Of a DNA stretch of 64,000 nucleotides, positions 45,509 to 59,869 are shown one piece after another (the first letter of the stretch is position 1; every line of letters starts with the position of its first letter). The translations under genes were made by a program, and so were the position numbers. The notes below the pieces were generated by a model. It had not been told where the DNA came from. It ran no database searches and saw only the letters and a list, made by a program, of their open reading frames with translations. The stretch is from Piscinibacter sp. XHJ-5 (lineage in GTDB: Bacteria > Pseudomonadota > Gammaproteobacteria > Burkholderiales > Burkholderiaceae_C). The DNA lies in contig NZ_CP123228.1 in assembly GCF_029855045.1 (NCBI RefSeq), positions 5,952,001-6,016,000 of the forward strand, given 5' to 3'.

Positions 45509-46347
45509 GCGGCCTCACGGTGGCTGCAGCGTTGTCGGTGGCACGCGCCAGCGGTGTCGACCGGCTGGATGCGCAGCTGCTGCTGGCCCGTGCGCTCGGG
45601 CGTCCGCGCCCGTGGCTGATCGCCAACGACGACGCGGTGCTGCGCGAGGACCAATCCGCGGCTTACCTGAAGGCGATCGAGCGCCGTGCCGCCGGTGAGC
45701 CACTGGCCTACATCGTCGGGGAGAAGGAATTCCACGGCCTGCTGCTCACCGTGAGTCCCGCGGTGCTCGTGCCGCGCCCCGACACCGAGACGCTGGTCCG
45801 CTGGGCGCTCGATCTGCTCGAAGGGCCGCTGTCGGCGGTTCCGTCGCCGCAGGTGGTCGATCTGGGCACGGGCAGCGGCGCGGTGGCGCTGGCTGTCTGC
45901 CATGCATGCCGGCGGGCCGACGTGACGGCGACGGACAGCAGCGCGGCCGCACTGCGCGTGGCGCACGCCAATGCCCGGCGGCTCGGCCTGCCGGTGCGCT
46001 TCGTCGCGGGCGACTGGTGGCACGCCGTGCGCGGACGGCGCTTCGCCCTGGCGCTGTCCAATCCGCCCTACATCGCCGAGGCCGACCCCCATCTGCCAGC
46101 GCTGCGCCACGAGCCCCAGGCGGCCCTGCGCTCCGGCCGGGACGGTCTCGACGCGATCCGCTGCATCGCATCGGCAGCAGGCAAGCACCTCGAAGCGGGC
46201 GGCTGGCTGCTGCTCGAACATGGCCATGAGCAGGCCGACGCAGTTCGATCCATCCTTGCCGAGGCCGGTCTGGTCGATCTGCAATCGCGCGCGGACCTCG
46301 CAGGCGTGCTGCGCTGCAGCGGCGGCCGGTGTCCGGGGCCTGTTTGA
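45505..46347 (+). CDS. prmC: Release factor glutamine methyltransferase
   Basis: 280 aa. N-terminal helical domain (about residues 1-80) and SAM domain with [16 protein letters not shown] and the substrate-Gln loop [14 protein letters not shown] (NPPY). It methylates the GGQ glutamine of release factors. Completes hemA-prfA-prmC. No gene in the following 188 bp, which has a small hairpin CCTTGG-ACAT-CCAAGG around 46410-46425. Confidence 0.96.
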   Translation: MSGLTVAAALSVARASGVDRLDAQLLLARALGRPRPWLIANDDAVLREDQSAAYLKAIERRAAGEPLAYIVGEKEFHGLLLTVSPAVLVPRPDTETLVRWALDLLEGPLSAVPSPQVVDLGTGSGAVALAVCHACRRADVTATDSSAAALRVAHANARRLGLPVRFVAGDWWHAVRGRRFALALSNPPYIAEADPHLPALRHEPQAALRSGRDGLDAIRCIASAAGKHLEAGGWLLLEHGHEQADAVRSILAEAGLVDLQSRADLAGVLRCSGGRCPGPV

Positions 46348-46535
46348 ATCCTCTCGATGTGGCGCCGATGCCGCAGCAGTGCCTGATTTCGTGCGAAATG
46401 AGCCACGTCCTTGGACATCCAAGGGAGTCGGGCCGGCGACGCTTCCCCAAAACTTCGGCGGCGGCGTAGCATCAAAGCCAAGGGCCGGTCTACCGTACCG
46501 GCTCCGCCTGCGCAGGCAACTGTTGGGAGCTCGTC

Positions 46536-47159
46536 ATGCGATCAGCACACTGGTTGGTGGCCGCGGTGGCACTCAGCGCTGTGGCCAGCGTTTCGGCAGT
46601 CGAAGGCGCCGGCCTGGTGCCGCCCAAGGAGGCGCCGTGGCCTCAGTGGCAGGGCCGCCTGTCGCTAGGAACCACCTCCCCCCTGTTCGGACAGGACCCG
46701 ATGAATCCCGCCGGCGCGGGCGTGAAGCTGAGCGGCGCCACCTTGCTGGGCGACTACTACTTCGCGCGCTCGCTGCGTCTGGGCAACACCGGCGGTTTTC
46801 GCGCCACCAGCGGCGTCTTTCTCGGCAACCGGTCGAGTTCACTGCTGTCCACCGGCGCCACGACGGCGTTCGGCGGACGCGCCTTCAGCGTCGATCGACG
46901 CAGCCTGGGGAGCTTCGGGCTCACGACGCCGTCCGACGCCACGCAGGAGCCGGGTGCGGTGCCGTACGTCGGCGTGGGCTATACCGGCCTTTACGGCAAG
47001 AGCGGCTGGGGGTTCAGCGCCGACCTGGGCCTGATGGCCCTGAGTCCGGCGTCGGCGGTGAAGTTCGGCAGGGTGCTCAGCGGTCAGAACCTCGAAGACG
47101 TGCTGCGCGACATGCGGCTGTCGCCACTGGTGCAGGTCGGGGTTTCGTACTCGTTCTAG
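46536..47159 (+). CDS. Hypothetical outer-membrane beta-barrel-like protein
   Basis: 207 aa. Signal peptide (LVAAVALSAVASVSA, cut near residue 21), then a Gly/Ser-rich mature part with alternating hydrophobic residues and a final Phe (VQVGVSYSF), the usual ending of beta-barrel proteins. The segment YVGVGYTGLYGKSGWGFSAD resembles OmpW/porin-like barrels. No firm family. It stands alone, with 188 bp upstream and 66 bp to grxD. Confidence 0.72.
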   Translation: MRSAHWLVAAVALSAVASVSAVEGAGLVPPKEAPWPQWQGRLSLGTTSPLFGQDPMNPAGAGVKLSGATLLGDYYFARSLRLGNTGGFRATSGVFLGNRSSSLLSTGATTAFGGRAFSVDRRSLGSFGLTTPSDATQEPGAVPYVGVGYTGLYGKSGWGFSADLGLMALSPASAVKFGRVLSGQNLEDVLRDMRLSPLVQVGVSYSF

Positions 47160-47225
47160 AGGCCTTCGGCTTTGCCGTATAACCTCGGCTGATCGACCCT
47201 TCCGGCCCTCCGTGGCCCCGCGACC

Positions 47226-47549
47226 ATGACCGACGTTCAACAGCGCATCGCCGACCTCGTCAAATCGAACCGAGTGGTGCTGTTCATGAAAGGCACCGCG
47301 CAATTCCCCATGTGCGGCTTCTCGGGCCGCGCCGTGCAGATCCTCAAGGCCTGTGGCGTCAACGACCTCACCACGGTCAACGTGCTCGAAGACGATGCCG
47401 TGCGGCAGGGCATCAAGGACTTCGCCAACTGGCCCACCATCCCGCAGCTGTACGTGAACGGCGAATTCGTCGGCGGCTCGGACATCATGATGGAGATGTA
47501 CCAGGCGGGCGAGTTGCAGCAGATGCTCGGCAGCGACGCGCGCGCGTGA
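47226..47549 (+). CDS. grxD: Monothiol glutaredoxin
   Basis: 107 aa. Grx4-type: the active site MCGFS in [19 protein letters not shown], the [20 protein letters not shown] glutathione/cluster site and the C-terminal helix. Binds and transfers [2Fe-2S] clusters in the cytoplasm. Typically linked to hemA/prfA/prmC in betaproteobacteria, as here. The stop overlaps the ubiX GTG. Confidence 0.97.
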
Positions 47550-48145
47550 GCCTGCAACGCCCGGCGGAGCCCGTGACCCCGGTCCCCTCCCGCGTGGTGG
47601 TCGGCGTGACGGGCGCCACCGGCGCCGTCTATGCCGTGCGATTGCTCGAACGGCTGAGGGCCGCCCGCCGCGAAACTCACCTCGTCGTCAGCGCCGCCGG
47701 GGTGCTGAACGTGCACCACGAGCTGGGACTCGACCGCAAGGCCCTGGAAGACCTCGCCGACGTCGCGTACAGCCCCTCGGACGTCGGCGCCGCCATTGCG
47801 AGCGGCTCTTTCGCCACCGACGCGATGGTCATCGCGCCGTGCTCGATGAAGACGCTCGCCGCCATCGCGCACGGCCTGTCGGACAACCTGCTGACGCGGG
47901 CCGCGGACGTCACCTTGAAGGAACGTCGCCGTCTGGTTCTGATGGTGCGAGAGACGCCGTTCAACCTCGCCCACCTGCGCAACATGATTGCGCTCACCGA
48001 AATGGGCGGCGTGATCTTCCCGCCGCTGCCGGCCTTCTACCACCGGCCGCAGAGCATCGACGAACTGGTGCGCGACACCGTCGAGCGCGTGCTCGCGCTG
48101 ATCGGCGTCGAGGCCGCGATTCCCAAACCCTGGAAGGGGCTGTAG
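47546..48145 (+). CDS. ubiX: Flavin prenyltransferase
   Basis: 199 aa from GTG at 47546, overlapping grxD by GTGA. It makes prenylated FMN for UbiD decarboxylase in ubiquinone synthesis. FMN-binding [18 protein letters not shown], the conserved [20 protein letters not shown] block and [18 protein letters not shown] are all characteristic. The first ~15 residues are variable. Confidence 0.95.
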
Positions 48146-48146
48146 C

Positions 48147-48799
48147 TCAGGCGCCGACAGCAGCCGGCTTGTACTCCCACGCCTTGCGCGCGCCGAACAC
48201 GAGATTGGGGTACTCGGGGCGGCCGCGGCTGCCGTTGTAGCGGCCGAGCGCCATGAACAGGTCGCCGCGCTCGATGTCGAGGTAGTGGCGCAGGATCACG
48301 CAGCCGAAGCGCAGGTTGGTCTGCATGTGGAACAGCCCCAGCGTGTTGCCGCCGCCAATGAGCCGTGCCCAGAAGGGCATCACCTGCATGTAGCCACGCG
48401 CCCCGGCGCTGCTGATGGCGTACTTGCGAAAGCCGCTCTCGACCTGGACCAGGCCGAGCACCAGTGCCGGCTCCAGGCCCGCTCGCTTGCTCTCGTACCA
48501 CACGGTCTCGAGAAATTCCACCCGCGTCACGTGGTCCGACTTGCGCTTCTTCAGGCGCGTGCTCATCTCGCCGAGCCAGCGCAGGTAAGCCAGGCGAGCC
48601 TCGGTGGTTTCGAAGACCGGCTTGGGCGGTGCACTGTTGGCGATCGCGGCCGCGAGCGCGGAGCGGACCGCATCGGCCAGCGGCTCCTCGACCTGCGCGC
48701 CGGCATGCGCGCCCGGCGATGCCGCGAGACCGCACGCGCCCGTGAGCGCGCTCAGCATGAGACAGCGCCTCGCTCTCCCGCGCGGGGAGAGAGCCTGCG

Positions 48800-48803
<4 letters not shown>
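48147..48803 (-). CDS. Lytic transglycosylase (SLT domain)
   Basis: 218 aa. A signal peptide ([20 protein letters not shown]) is followed by an SLT domain with catalytic Glu in [20 protein letters not shown] and the [13 protein letters not shown] block. It cleaves glycan strands of peptidoglycan in the periplasm. Overlaps the proS stop by 4 bases at its start, and ends one base from ubiX (convergent). Confidence 0.92.
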
Positions 48804-50545
<1,742 letters not shown>

Positions 50546-50601
50546 GCGAGGGGGAGGACGAGGGGGAAGCACGCGGCGAGAAGTGAGGGAAACCCAAGGG
50601 G

Positions 50602-50629
50602 TTGATTCCCGTCATGCCGGTGCAATAAT
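50602..50629 (+). promoter_or_regulatory. Candidate sigma-70 promoter of rppH
   Basis: TTGATT (50602-50607), 16-bp spacer, AATAAT (50624-50629). It lies in the 112-bp divergent gap with proS and would start transcription about 22 bases before the rppH ATG. Confidence 0.5.
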
Positions 50630-50657
50630 CGTTTCAACGAGAATTTTGGGGTTGATT

Positions 50658-51278
50658 ATGCTCGACCGTGAAGGGTTCAGACCCAACGTCGGCATCATCC
50701 TGCTCAACCAGAAAAACCAGGTGTTCTGGGGCAAACGGATCCGAACTCATTCCTGGCAGTTCCCGCAAGGGGGCATCAAGTACGGCGAGACGCCGGAGCA
50801 GGCGATGTACCGCGAGCTTCACGAAGAGGTGGGGCTGACGCCGGAGCATGTGCGAATCATTGCGCGCACGCGCGACTGGTTGCGTTATGAGGTGCCAGAT
50901 CACTTCATCCGGCGCGACGCTCGCGGGCACTACCGCGGACAGAAACAGATCTGGTTCCTGTTGCAGCTCACCGGCCGCGACACCGACATGAATCTGCGCG
51001 CCACCGATCATCCGGAGTTCGACGCCTGGCGCTGGAATGAATACTGGGTGCCGCTCGAGGTCGTCATCGAATTCAAGCGCGACGTGTACCAGATGGCCCT
51101 CACCGAGCTGGCGCGCTTTCTGCCGCGTGGCAGCCACCACAACCGCTACCTGCGCTCGGGCATGCGGCCGCATCACCGCGACGACGATCACGATTCGCGT
51201 CCGATGCGGCACGATGCGCATCCGGCCGAGCCGGCACCGCTGCCGCCGGACGAACCGGAGATTCCGCGCGCCTCGTAG
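50658..51278 (+). CDS. rppH: RNA pyrophosphohydrolase
   Basis: 206 aa from ATG at 50658. A Nudix hydrolase removing pyrophosphate from 5' ends of RNA to start decay. [19 protein letters not shown] is the RppH start and the Nudix box is [20 protein letters not shown] followed by VGL. The C-terminal ~45 residues are His/Asp/Pro-rich and specific to this lineage. It stops 2 bp before the proB stop (convergent). Confidence 0.95.
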   Translation: MLDREGFRPNVGIILLNQKNQVFWGKRIRTHSWQFPQGGIKYGETPEQAMYRELHEEVGLTPEHVRIIARTRDWLRYEVPDHFIRRDARGHYRGQKQIWFLLQLTGRDTDMNLRATDHPEFDAWRWNEYWVPLEVVIEFKRDVYQMALTELARFLPRGSHHNRYLRSGMRPHHRDDDHDSRPMRHDAHPAEPAPLPPDEPEIPRAS

Positions 51279-51280
51279 GC

Positions 51281-54028
<2,748 letters not shown>

Positions 54029-54053
54029 GGTTCAGATCTCCTTGAAGGTCGGA

Positions 54054-54365
54054 TCAGGCGTTGACCGCCATGATCTCGAGCTCGGTGTAGGCCTGACGAT
54101 GGCCCTGCCGCTTTTGATAGTGCTTGCGACGACGCATCTTGAAGATGCGCACCTTGTCGTGCTTGCCATGGGCCACGACGGTGGCCTTGACGATGGCGCC
54201 TGACACCAAGGGAGTCCCGACAGTGAGGTCGGTGCCGGCGCCAATGGCCAACACCTGGTCGATCGTGATCTCTTGGCCGACGTCCGCAGCAATCTGTTCT
54301 ACCTTGATCTTTTCGCCTGCGGCAACCTTGTATTGCTTGCCGCCGGTTTTTATGACCGCGTACAT
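54054..54365 (-). CDS. rplU: 50S ribosomal protein L21
   Basis: 103 aa from ATG at 54365, [20 protein letters not shown]; the upstream extension is non-coding. RNA-binding end [20 protein letters not shown]. First gene of rplU-rpmA, with a candidate promoter at 54411-54440. Confidence 0.98.
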   Translation of the reverse strand: MYAVIKTGGKQYKVAAGEKIKVEQIAADVGQEITIDQVLAIGAGTDLTVGTPLVSGAIVKATVVAHGKHDKVRIFKMRRRKHYQKRQGHRQAYTELEIMAVNA

Positions 54366-54410
54366 ATCAGCCCTTTCGATGAAACCCCTGCGCGCGACGC
54401 AGAGCCCACG

Positions 54411-54440
54411 ATTGTACAACGAGCGGGGTACCCGTGCCAA
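54411..54440 (-). promoter_or_regulatory. Candidate sigma-70 promoter of rplU-rpmA
   Basis: On the minus strand: TTGGCA (54440-54435), 18-bp spacer, TACAAT (54416-54411). Expected start near 54404, leaving a leader of about 38 bases before rplU. It is back to back with the ispB promoter region. Confidence 0.6.
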
Positions 54441-54501
54441 ACCCGGCCGGGGCGCACCGGATGCGCGGGCGGCGGCCGAAAAGTGCATCCGAGTGCCTTT
54501 C

Positions 54502-54507
54502 TATAAT
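54502..54507 (+). promoter_or_regulatory. Perfect -10 hexamer six bases before the ispB start
   Basis: TATAAT at 54502-54507, then six bases, then the GTG at 54514. The geometry is identical to hemA and suggests a leaderless transcript. A good -35 is not seen. Confidence 0.5.
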
Positions 54508-54513
54508 CCTGCC

Positions 54514-55530
54514 GTGTCCTCCCAGCCCAGCGTTCAATCGACGCCGCCTGCCGCCCACGCCGCTCCGACCTCCGGTGCGGCGTCGTTCATGGCCGCCGAC
54601 ATGAGGCAGGTGGATGCGGTCATCCAGCGCCGCCTCGCTTCGGACGTGGCGCTGATCAACCAGATCGCGCACTACATCATCAGCGCCGGCGGCAAGCGGA
54701 TCCGGCCGATGCTGGTGCTGCTGTTCTCGAAGGCGCTGGGGTTCTCCGGGCCCGAGCGCTTCGAGCTCGCCGCCACGGTCGAATTCATTCACACCGCGAC
54801 GCTGCTGCACGACGATGTCGTCGATGAGTCGGCCCTGCGGCGTGGTCGCGAAACGGCCAATGCGCTGTTCGGCAATGCGGCGAGCGTGCTCGTCGGCGAC
54901 TTCGTCTATTCGCGCGCCTTCCAGATGATGGTGTCGGTGAACCGCATGCGGGTGCTGGAAGTCCTCGCCGACGCGACCAATGTCATCGCCGAGGGCGAAG
55001 TCCTGCAGCTGATGAACATGCACGACCCGGACATCGCCGTCGAGGACTACCTGCGCGTGATCCGCTTCAAGACGGCCAAGCTGTTCGAAGCCAGTGCACG
55101 GCTGGGCGCCGTGCTGGCAGACGTCCCACGAGACGTGGAGGAAGCCTGCGCAGACTACGGCCGCTCGCTCGGTACAGCGTTCCAGCTTGTCGATGATCTG
55201 CTCGACTACGAGGGCTCGACCCCTCAACTTGGCAAGAATGTCGGCGACGACCTGCGCGAAGGCAAACCGACCTTGCCGCTGCTGGTCGCAATGGAGCGCG
55301 GCACCGCGCAGGAGCGCGATCTGATCCGCCATGCAATCGAGGAAGGCGAGGTCGCACGGCTGGCGCAGATTGTCGAGATCGTTCGGCGCACGGGTGCCAT
55401 CGGAGCGACGCGAGACGCCGCGCGCGCCGAGGCTGACAAGGCGCGACAGGCCCTTGGTTCGATCCCCGAGTCGGCGAGCCGGGAAGCTCTGCTAGAATTT
55501 TGCGTTCGATCAGTTGACCGGTCGTTCTAG
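54514..55530 (+). CDS. ispB: Polyprenyl (octaprenyl) diphosphate synthase
   Basis: 338 aa from GTG at 54514. It makes the ubiquinone side chain. Aspartate-rich motifs are LLHDDVVDESALRRG (first DDxxD) and FQLVDDLLDYEGS (second), with GGKRIRPMLVLL for IPP binding. The first ~25 residues are Ser/Pro/Ala-rich, not part of the fold. Chain length is set by residues before the first motif and cannot be judged reliably here. A longer frame upstream overlaps rplU and is not used. Confidence 0.94.
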   Translation: MSSQPSVQSTPPAAHAAPTSGAASFMAADMRQVDAVIQRRLASDVALINQIAHYIISAGGKRIRPMLVLLFSKALGFSGPERFELAATVEFIHTATLLHDDVVDESALRRGRETANALFGNAASVLVGDFVYSRAFQMMVSVNRMRVLEVLADATNVIAEGEVLQLMNMHDPDIAVEDYLRVIRFKTAKLFEASARLGAVLADVPRDVEEACADYGRSLGTAFQLVDDLLDYEGSTPQLGKNVGDDLREGKPTLPLLVAMERGTAQERDLIRHAIEEGEVARLAQIVEIVRRTGAIGATRDAARAEADKARQALGSIPESASREALLEFCVRSVDRSF

Positions 55531-55604
55531 GAGAGCCGAAAGGCGACCTGGGCGCCGGAAATCCGCTGAAGACAGCGCCGCAGCCCGTGCGGCGCTCGGC
55601 AAAT

Positions 55605-55681
55605 CGGGGTGTAGCTTAGCCTGGTAGAGCGCTACGTTCGGGACGTAGAGGCCGGAGGTTCGAATCCTCTCACCCCGACCA
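55605..55681 (+). tRNA. tRNA-Pro (CGG)
   Basis: 77 nt with encoded CCA. Acceptor CGGGGTG pairs with CACCCCG. Anticodon stem CTACG/CGTAG encloses TTCGGGA, with anticodon CGG. T arm GGAGGTTCGAATCCTC. The C1 start is typical of tRNA-Pro. Confidence 0.96.
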
Positions 55682-56001
55682 GCATCGCTGGCCACTTGCC
55701 GAAACGCGACACGCTCCAGAGCTTTTGCACTTTGTTTCCGAGCCGTGTGCGTCTTGCCGCTCAAAGCCGCGCCTAGCGTCGTCGTGAATTGTTGGCAGTT
55801 GGTCGTATCTCCGCGATTTACACCATCTGACGATTCGGCGATCATCGTTGGGTTGTCTTGTGGAGTGAACACTCAGTGTCTCGACATTGCGCTGCCGGCC
55901 CGCGAGGTGCCCAGCGTGTCCTATCGTCTGCCTGCTGCCCCGAACGCCTCCGCTCGACGGCGGGTCGCGGCGTTTCGCAACCACAGCGGACGCACTGAGC
56001 C
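55682..56001. other. Gene-free stretch before pilB
   Basis: 320 bases without a supported gene; open frames here are short and unlike any family I know. It should contain the pilB promoter, but I found no convincing -35/-10 pair or sigma-54 (-24/-12) site. The only structure noted is an 11-bp palindrome ACACT-C-AGTGT at 55869-55879. Confidence 0.5.
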
Positions 56002-57720
56002 ATGGAAGCACTCAGCGACGCACCGCAGTCCACGCTCTCCGGGGTCGCTCGCGTTCTCGTCCATGCCGGACGGCTGAGCCTCAAGACCGCGGAAGACCTG
56101 GTCAAGGGCGCCAAAGAGAAGAAGATCAACTTTGTCGCATCGGTGCTGTCGGCCGGCGCGATTACCCCGTCCGAGCTCGCGCACACCTTGTCCGGCTCGC
56201 TCGCGCTCCCCCTGCTCGACCTCAATGCCGTCGACTCGCAAAGGCTGCCGCGCAACATCATCGACGGCAAGCTCTCGGCGCAGTACCAGGTGGTGGTGCT
56301 GGGCAAGCGGGGCAACCGACTGTTCATCGGCGGCTCCGACCCGACCGATCAAGAGGCTGTCGAGCGCATCAAGTTCGCCACCCAGCTGACGCCGGAATGG
56401 GTGATCGTCGAGCACGACAAGCTGCTCAAGATCCTCGACGCCACGGGCGGCAGCGCAAGCGAAGCGCTCGAGTCGATCGCATCCGGCGATTTCGAATTCG
56501 ACGTCACCGACGACGTCACCTCCCAGGAGGCGGCGGATACGTCATCGTCGGAGGTCGAGGACGCCCCGGTCGTACGCTTCCTGCAGAAGATGCTGATCGA
56601 CGCCATCAACGCGCGCGCATCCGACCTGCATTTCGAGCCCTACGAGTACCACTACCGCGTGCGCTTCCGTATCGACGGCGAGCTGCGCGAGATCACACAA
56701 CCGCCGATCGCGATCAAGGACAAGCTCGCGTCGCGCATCAAGGTCATCTCCCGGCTGGACATCTCCGAAAAACGCGTGCCGCAGGACGGCCGCATGAAGC
56801 TCAAGTTCGGCAGCAAGGCCATCGACTTCCGGGTCAGCACCCTGCCGACGCTGTTCGGCGAGAAGATCGTGATCCGGATCCTCGACGCGTCGAGCGCCAA
56901 GCTTGGTATCGAGGCGCTCGGCTACGAGAAGATCGAGAAGGACCGCCTGATGGGCGCGATCCAGCGTCCTTACGGCATGATCCTCGTGACCGGCCCCACC
57001 GGTTCGGGCAAGACGGTGTCGCTGTACACCTGCCTCAACATCCTCAATCAGCCGGGCGTCAACATCTCGACGGTCGAAGACCCGGCGGAAATCAACTTGC
57101 CGGGCATCAACCAGGTCAACGTCAACGACAAGGCCGGCATGAACTTCGCCGTGGCGCTGAAGTCGTTCCTGCGGCAGGACCCGGACGTCATCATGGTCGG
57201 CGAAATCCGCGACCTCGAAACCGCCGACATCGCGATCAAGGCCGCGCAAACGGGTCACCTGGTCATGTCGACGCTGCACACCAACGACGCGCCGACGACG
57301 CTGACCCGTCTGATGAACATGGGGGTGGCGCCATTCAATATCGCTGCCAGCGTGCTGCTCATCACCGCGCAGCGGCTTGCGCGCAAGCTGTGCGAGAACT
57401 GCAAGCAGCCGGCGGAGTACCCGCGCGAGGCGATGTTGAAGGCCGGCTTCTCCGAGAAGGACCTTGACGGGACGTGGAAGCCGTACCGCGCGGTCGGCTG
57501 CTCGGCGTGCAGCAACGGCTACAAGGGCCGGGTCGGCATCTACCAGGTGATGCCCATCAGCGAGGAGATCCAACGCATCATCCTGGCCGAGGGCACCTCG
57601 ATGGACATCGCCAAGCAGGCACAGGTGGAGGGCGTGCGCGACCTGCGTCAGTCGGGTCTCGTGAAGGTGCGTGCCGGTGTCACCACACTCGAGGAAGTGA
57701 TCTCGGTCACCAACGAATGA
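56002..57720 (+). CDS. pilB: Type IV pilus assembly ATPase
   Basis: 572 aa. N-terminal GspE/MshEN domain (about residues 15-160) and hexameric ATPase core with GPTGSGKTVSLYTCLNIL (Walker A), the Asp box and DVIMVGEIRDLETADIA (Walker B), and a His box GHLVMSTLHTNDAP. A tetracysteine metal site is present (CENCKQ and CSACSNG). It drives pilin polymerisation at the inner membrane. The extension motor precedes pilC and pilD as in Pseudomonas; the retraction ATPase pilT and major pilin are not in the window. Confidence 0.97.
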   Translation: MEALSDAPQSTLSGVARVLVHAGRLSLKTAEDLVKGAKEKKINFVASVLSAGAITPSELAHTLSGSLALPLLDLNAVDSQRLPRNIIDGKLSAQYQVVVLGKRGNRLFIGGSDPTDQEAVERIKFATQLTPEWVIVEHDKLLKILDATGGSASEALESIASGDFEFDVTDDVTSQEAADTSSSEVEDAPVVRFLQKMLIDAINARASDLHFEPYEYHYRVRFRIDGELREITQPPIAIKDKLASRIKVISRLDISEKRVPQDGRMKLKFGSKAIDFRVSTLPTLFGEKIVIRILDASSAKLGIEALGYEKIEKDRLMGAIQRPYGMILVTGPTGSGKTVSLYTCLNILNQPGVNISTVEDPAEINLPGINQVNVNDKAGMNFAVALKSFLRQDPDVIMVGEIRDLETADIAIKAAQTGHLVMSTLHTNDAPTTLTRLMNMGVAPFNIAASVLLITAQRLARKLCENCKQPAEYPREAMLKAGFSEKDLDGTWKPYRAVGCSACSNGYKGRVGIYQVMPISEEIQRIILAEGTSMDIAKQAQVEGVRDLRQSGLVKVRAGVTTLEEVISVTNE

Positions 57721-57781
57721 CCGGCGCACACAGTCAAGAGGCAACAACGTTTGGGCGAGGAGCGCGATCCTCGGAGGCACT

Positions 57782-59005
57782 ATGGCGACTGCACTAGCCG
57801 CAAAGCAAAACATCAGGGACCTCGTCTTCGAATGGGAAGGCAAGGACAAGAACGGGAAGATCGTGCGCGGCGAGATGCGTGCCGGCGGCGAAGCCATGGT
57901 CAGCGCCAGCCTGCGGCGCCAGGGCATCCTGACCACCAAGGTCAAGAAGCGCCGAACCAGCGGCGGCCGTGCGATCAAGCAGAAGGACATCGCCATCTTC
58001 ACGCGCCAGCTGGCGACGATGATGCGTGCCGGCGTGCCTCTGATCCAGTCGTTCGACATCGTCGCCCGCGGCAGCGCGAATCCCAAGGTCACCCGACTGC
58101 TCACCGACATCCGCAGCGACATCGAGACCGGCACCAGCCTGTCCGCGGCGTTCCGCAAGCACCCGTTGTATTTCGATTCGCTGTACTGCAACCTGGTCGA
58201 AGCCGGCGAGGCAGGCGGCATCCTGGAGGCGCTGCTCGAGCGGCTGGCGATCTACCAGGAAAAGACGATGGCCATCAAGAACAAGATCAAGTCGGCCATG
58301 ATCTACCCGGTGGCGGTTCTGGTGGTCGCCTTCGTGGTGCTCGCGGTCATCATGATCTTCGTGATTCCGGCGTTCAAGGAAGTCTTCACCTCCTTCGGCG
58401 CCGACCTGCCGGCACCGACGCTGCTGGTCATCGCGATGTCTGAGTTCTTCGTCAAGTACTGGTGGGCCATCTTCGGCTTCCTGATCGGAGGCACGTACTT
58501 CTTTTTCCAATCGTGGCGCCGCTCCGAGAAGATGCAGAAAATGATGGACCGCTTGCTGCTGCGGCTTCCCGTGTTCGGCGACCTCGTCAACAAGTCGGCG
58601 GTGGCACGGTGGACGCGCACGCTGTCGACGATGTTCGCTGCCGGCGTTCCCCTCGTCGAAGCGCTCGACTCGGTGGGCGGCGCGGCCGGCAATGCCGTTT
58701 TCGCCGAAGCGACCGAGCAGATCCAGAAAGACGTCTCGACCGGCACCGCGCTCACCACATCGATGCATTCGACCGGCGTGTTTCCGATCATGGTCCTGCA
58801 GATGGTCGCGATCGGCGAAGAGTCGGGCTCGCTCGACCAGATGCTGGGCAAGGCGGCAGAGTTCTATGAGGACGAAGTCGACGAGGCGGTGAAAGGCCTG
58901 TCGAGCCTGATGGAGCCCTTCATCATCGTGATTCTCGGTACGTTGATCGGCGGCATCGTCGTATCGATGTACCTCCCGATCTTCAAGATCGGCTCCGTGG
59001 TGTGA
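57782..59005 (+). CDS. pilC: Type IV pilus inner-membrane platform protein
   Basis: 407 aa. Two T2SF domains (about residues 70-195 and 275-400), each with the TRQLATMMRAGVPLIQSFDI/TRTLSTMFAAGVPLVEALDS pattern, plus three membrane helices (VAVLVVAFVVLAVIMIFVIP, WWAIFGFLIGGTYFFF, FIIVILGTLIGGIVVSMYLP). Recruits PilB. The stop overlaps the pilD GTG by 4 bases. Confidence 0.97.
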   Translation: MATALAAKQNIRDLVFEWEGKDKNGKIVRGEMRAGGEAMVSASLRRQGILTTKVKKRRTSGGRAIKQKDIAIFTRQLATMMRAGVPLIQSFDIVARGSANPKVTRLLTDIRSDIETGTSLSAAFRKHPLYFDSLYCNLVEAGEAGGILEALLERLAIYQEKTMAIKNKIKSAMIYPVAVLVVAFVVLAVIMIFVIPAFKEVFTSFGADLPAPTLLVIAMSEFFVKYWWAIFGFLIGGTYFFFQSWRRSEKMQKMMDRLLLRLPVFGDLVNKSAVARWTRTLSTMFAAGVPLVEALDSVGGAAGNAVFAEATEQIQKDVSTGTALTTSMHSTGVFPIMVLQMVAIGEESGSLDQMLGKAAEFYEDEVDEAVKGLSSLMEPFIIVILGTLIGGIVVSMYLPIFKIGSVV

Positions 59006-59853
59006 CGCCCGAGTTCTCCCAGGTCCTGCTGTCGCCGTGGCTGCTGGGACTGCTCGGACTGTGCATCGGCAGCTTCCTCAACGTGGTGATCCACCGCCTG
59101 CCGCAGATGCTGGAGCGCGGCTGGAAGCTCGACAGCGCCGAGATGCTCGGCGTGAAGGTCGAGGTGCCCCCCCGGCTGACGCTGTCGAAGCCACGCTCCC
59201 GCTGTCCATCGTGCGGGCACGGGATCGCCTGGCACGAGAACATCCCCGTGCTGAGCTGGCTGCGCCTGGGCGGCAAGTGTTCCGCCTGCAAGGCGCCCAT
59301 CTCGCCGCGATATCCGTCCGTCGAGATCCTCACCGGCGCGTTGTTCGCCGCCACCGCCTGGCGTTTCGGAGCGCAGCCCACCACGGTGCTGTGGTGCGGC
59401 TTCGTCGGCACGCTCGTGGCGCTGGCCGGCATCGACTGGGACACGACGCTGCTGCCGGACAACGTCACCTTGCCGCTGCTGTGGGCGGGCCTGGTCGCCG
59501 CGGCGCTGGGATGGACCATTCCCCTGAGCTCCTCGCTCTGGGGCGCCGTGGGCGGCTACCTCTCCTTGTGGACCGTGTACTGGATCTTCAAGCACGCGAC
59601 CGGCAAGGAAGGCATGGGTTACGGCGATTTCAAGCTGCTCTCGGCGCTGGGTGCCTGGCTGGGGGTTCAGATGCTCCTGCCCGTCGTGCTGGGCGCATCG
59701 TTGCTCGGCGCTGTCGTCGGCATCGGCATGAAGCTCACCGGTGCGCTGCGTGAAGGACGCTACGTGCCGTTCGGGCCGTTCCTCGCCGGCGCAGGCGTCG
59801 TCGTGATGCTGGCCGGTCCGCAGCGGGTGCTCGGCTGGCTGGGCTGGGCCTGA
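59002..59853 (+). CDS. pilD: Prepilin peptidase/N-methyltransferase
   Basis: 283 aa from GTG at 59002. It cleaves prepilin leaders and methylates the new N-terminus in the inner membrane. The cytoplasmic four-Cys methylation domain (CPSCGHG and CSACKAP, about residues 68-100) precedes eight membrane segments with catalytic aspartates in AGIDWDTTLLPD and GMGYGDFKLLSALGAWLG. Also likely to serve type II secretion. Confidence 0.97.
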   Translation: MTPEFSQVLLSPWLLGLLGLCIGSFLNVVIHRLPQMLERGWKLDSAEMLGVKVEVPPRLTLSKPRSRCPSCGHGIAWHENIPVLSWLRLGGKCSACKAPISPRYPSVEILTGALFAATAWRFGAQPTTVLWCGFVGTLVALAGIDWDTTLLPDNVTLPLLWAGLVAAALGWTIPLSSSLWGAVGGYLSLWTVYWIFKHATGKEGMGYGDFKLLSALGAWLGVQMLLPVVLGASLLGAVVGIGMKLTGALREGRYVPFGPFLAGAGVVVMLAGPQRVLGWLGWA

Positions 59854-59869
59854 ATCGGCGGAAGCGACA

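Noticed and set aside
56542..58221. Long open frame (559 codons) antisense to pilB and pilC
   Set aside because: It covers two well-supported type IV pilus genes and has Arg/Leu/Val-rich composition typical of GC-rich shadow frames; no domain is recognisable.
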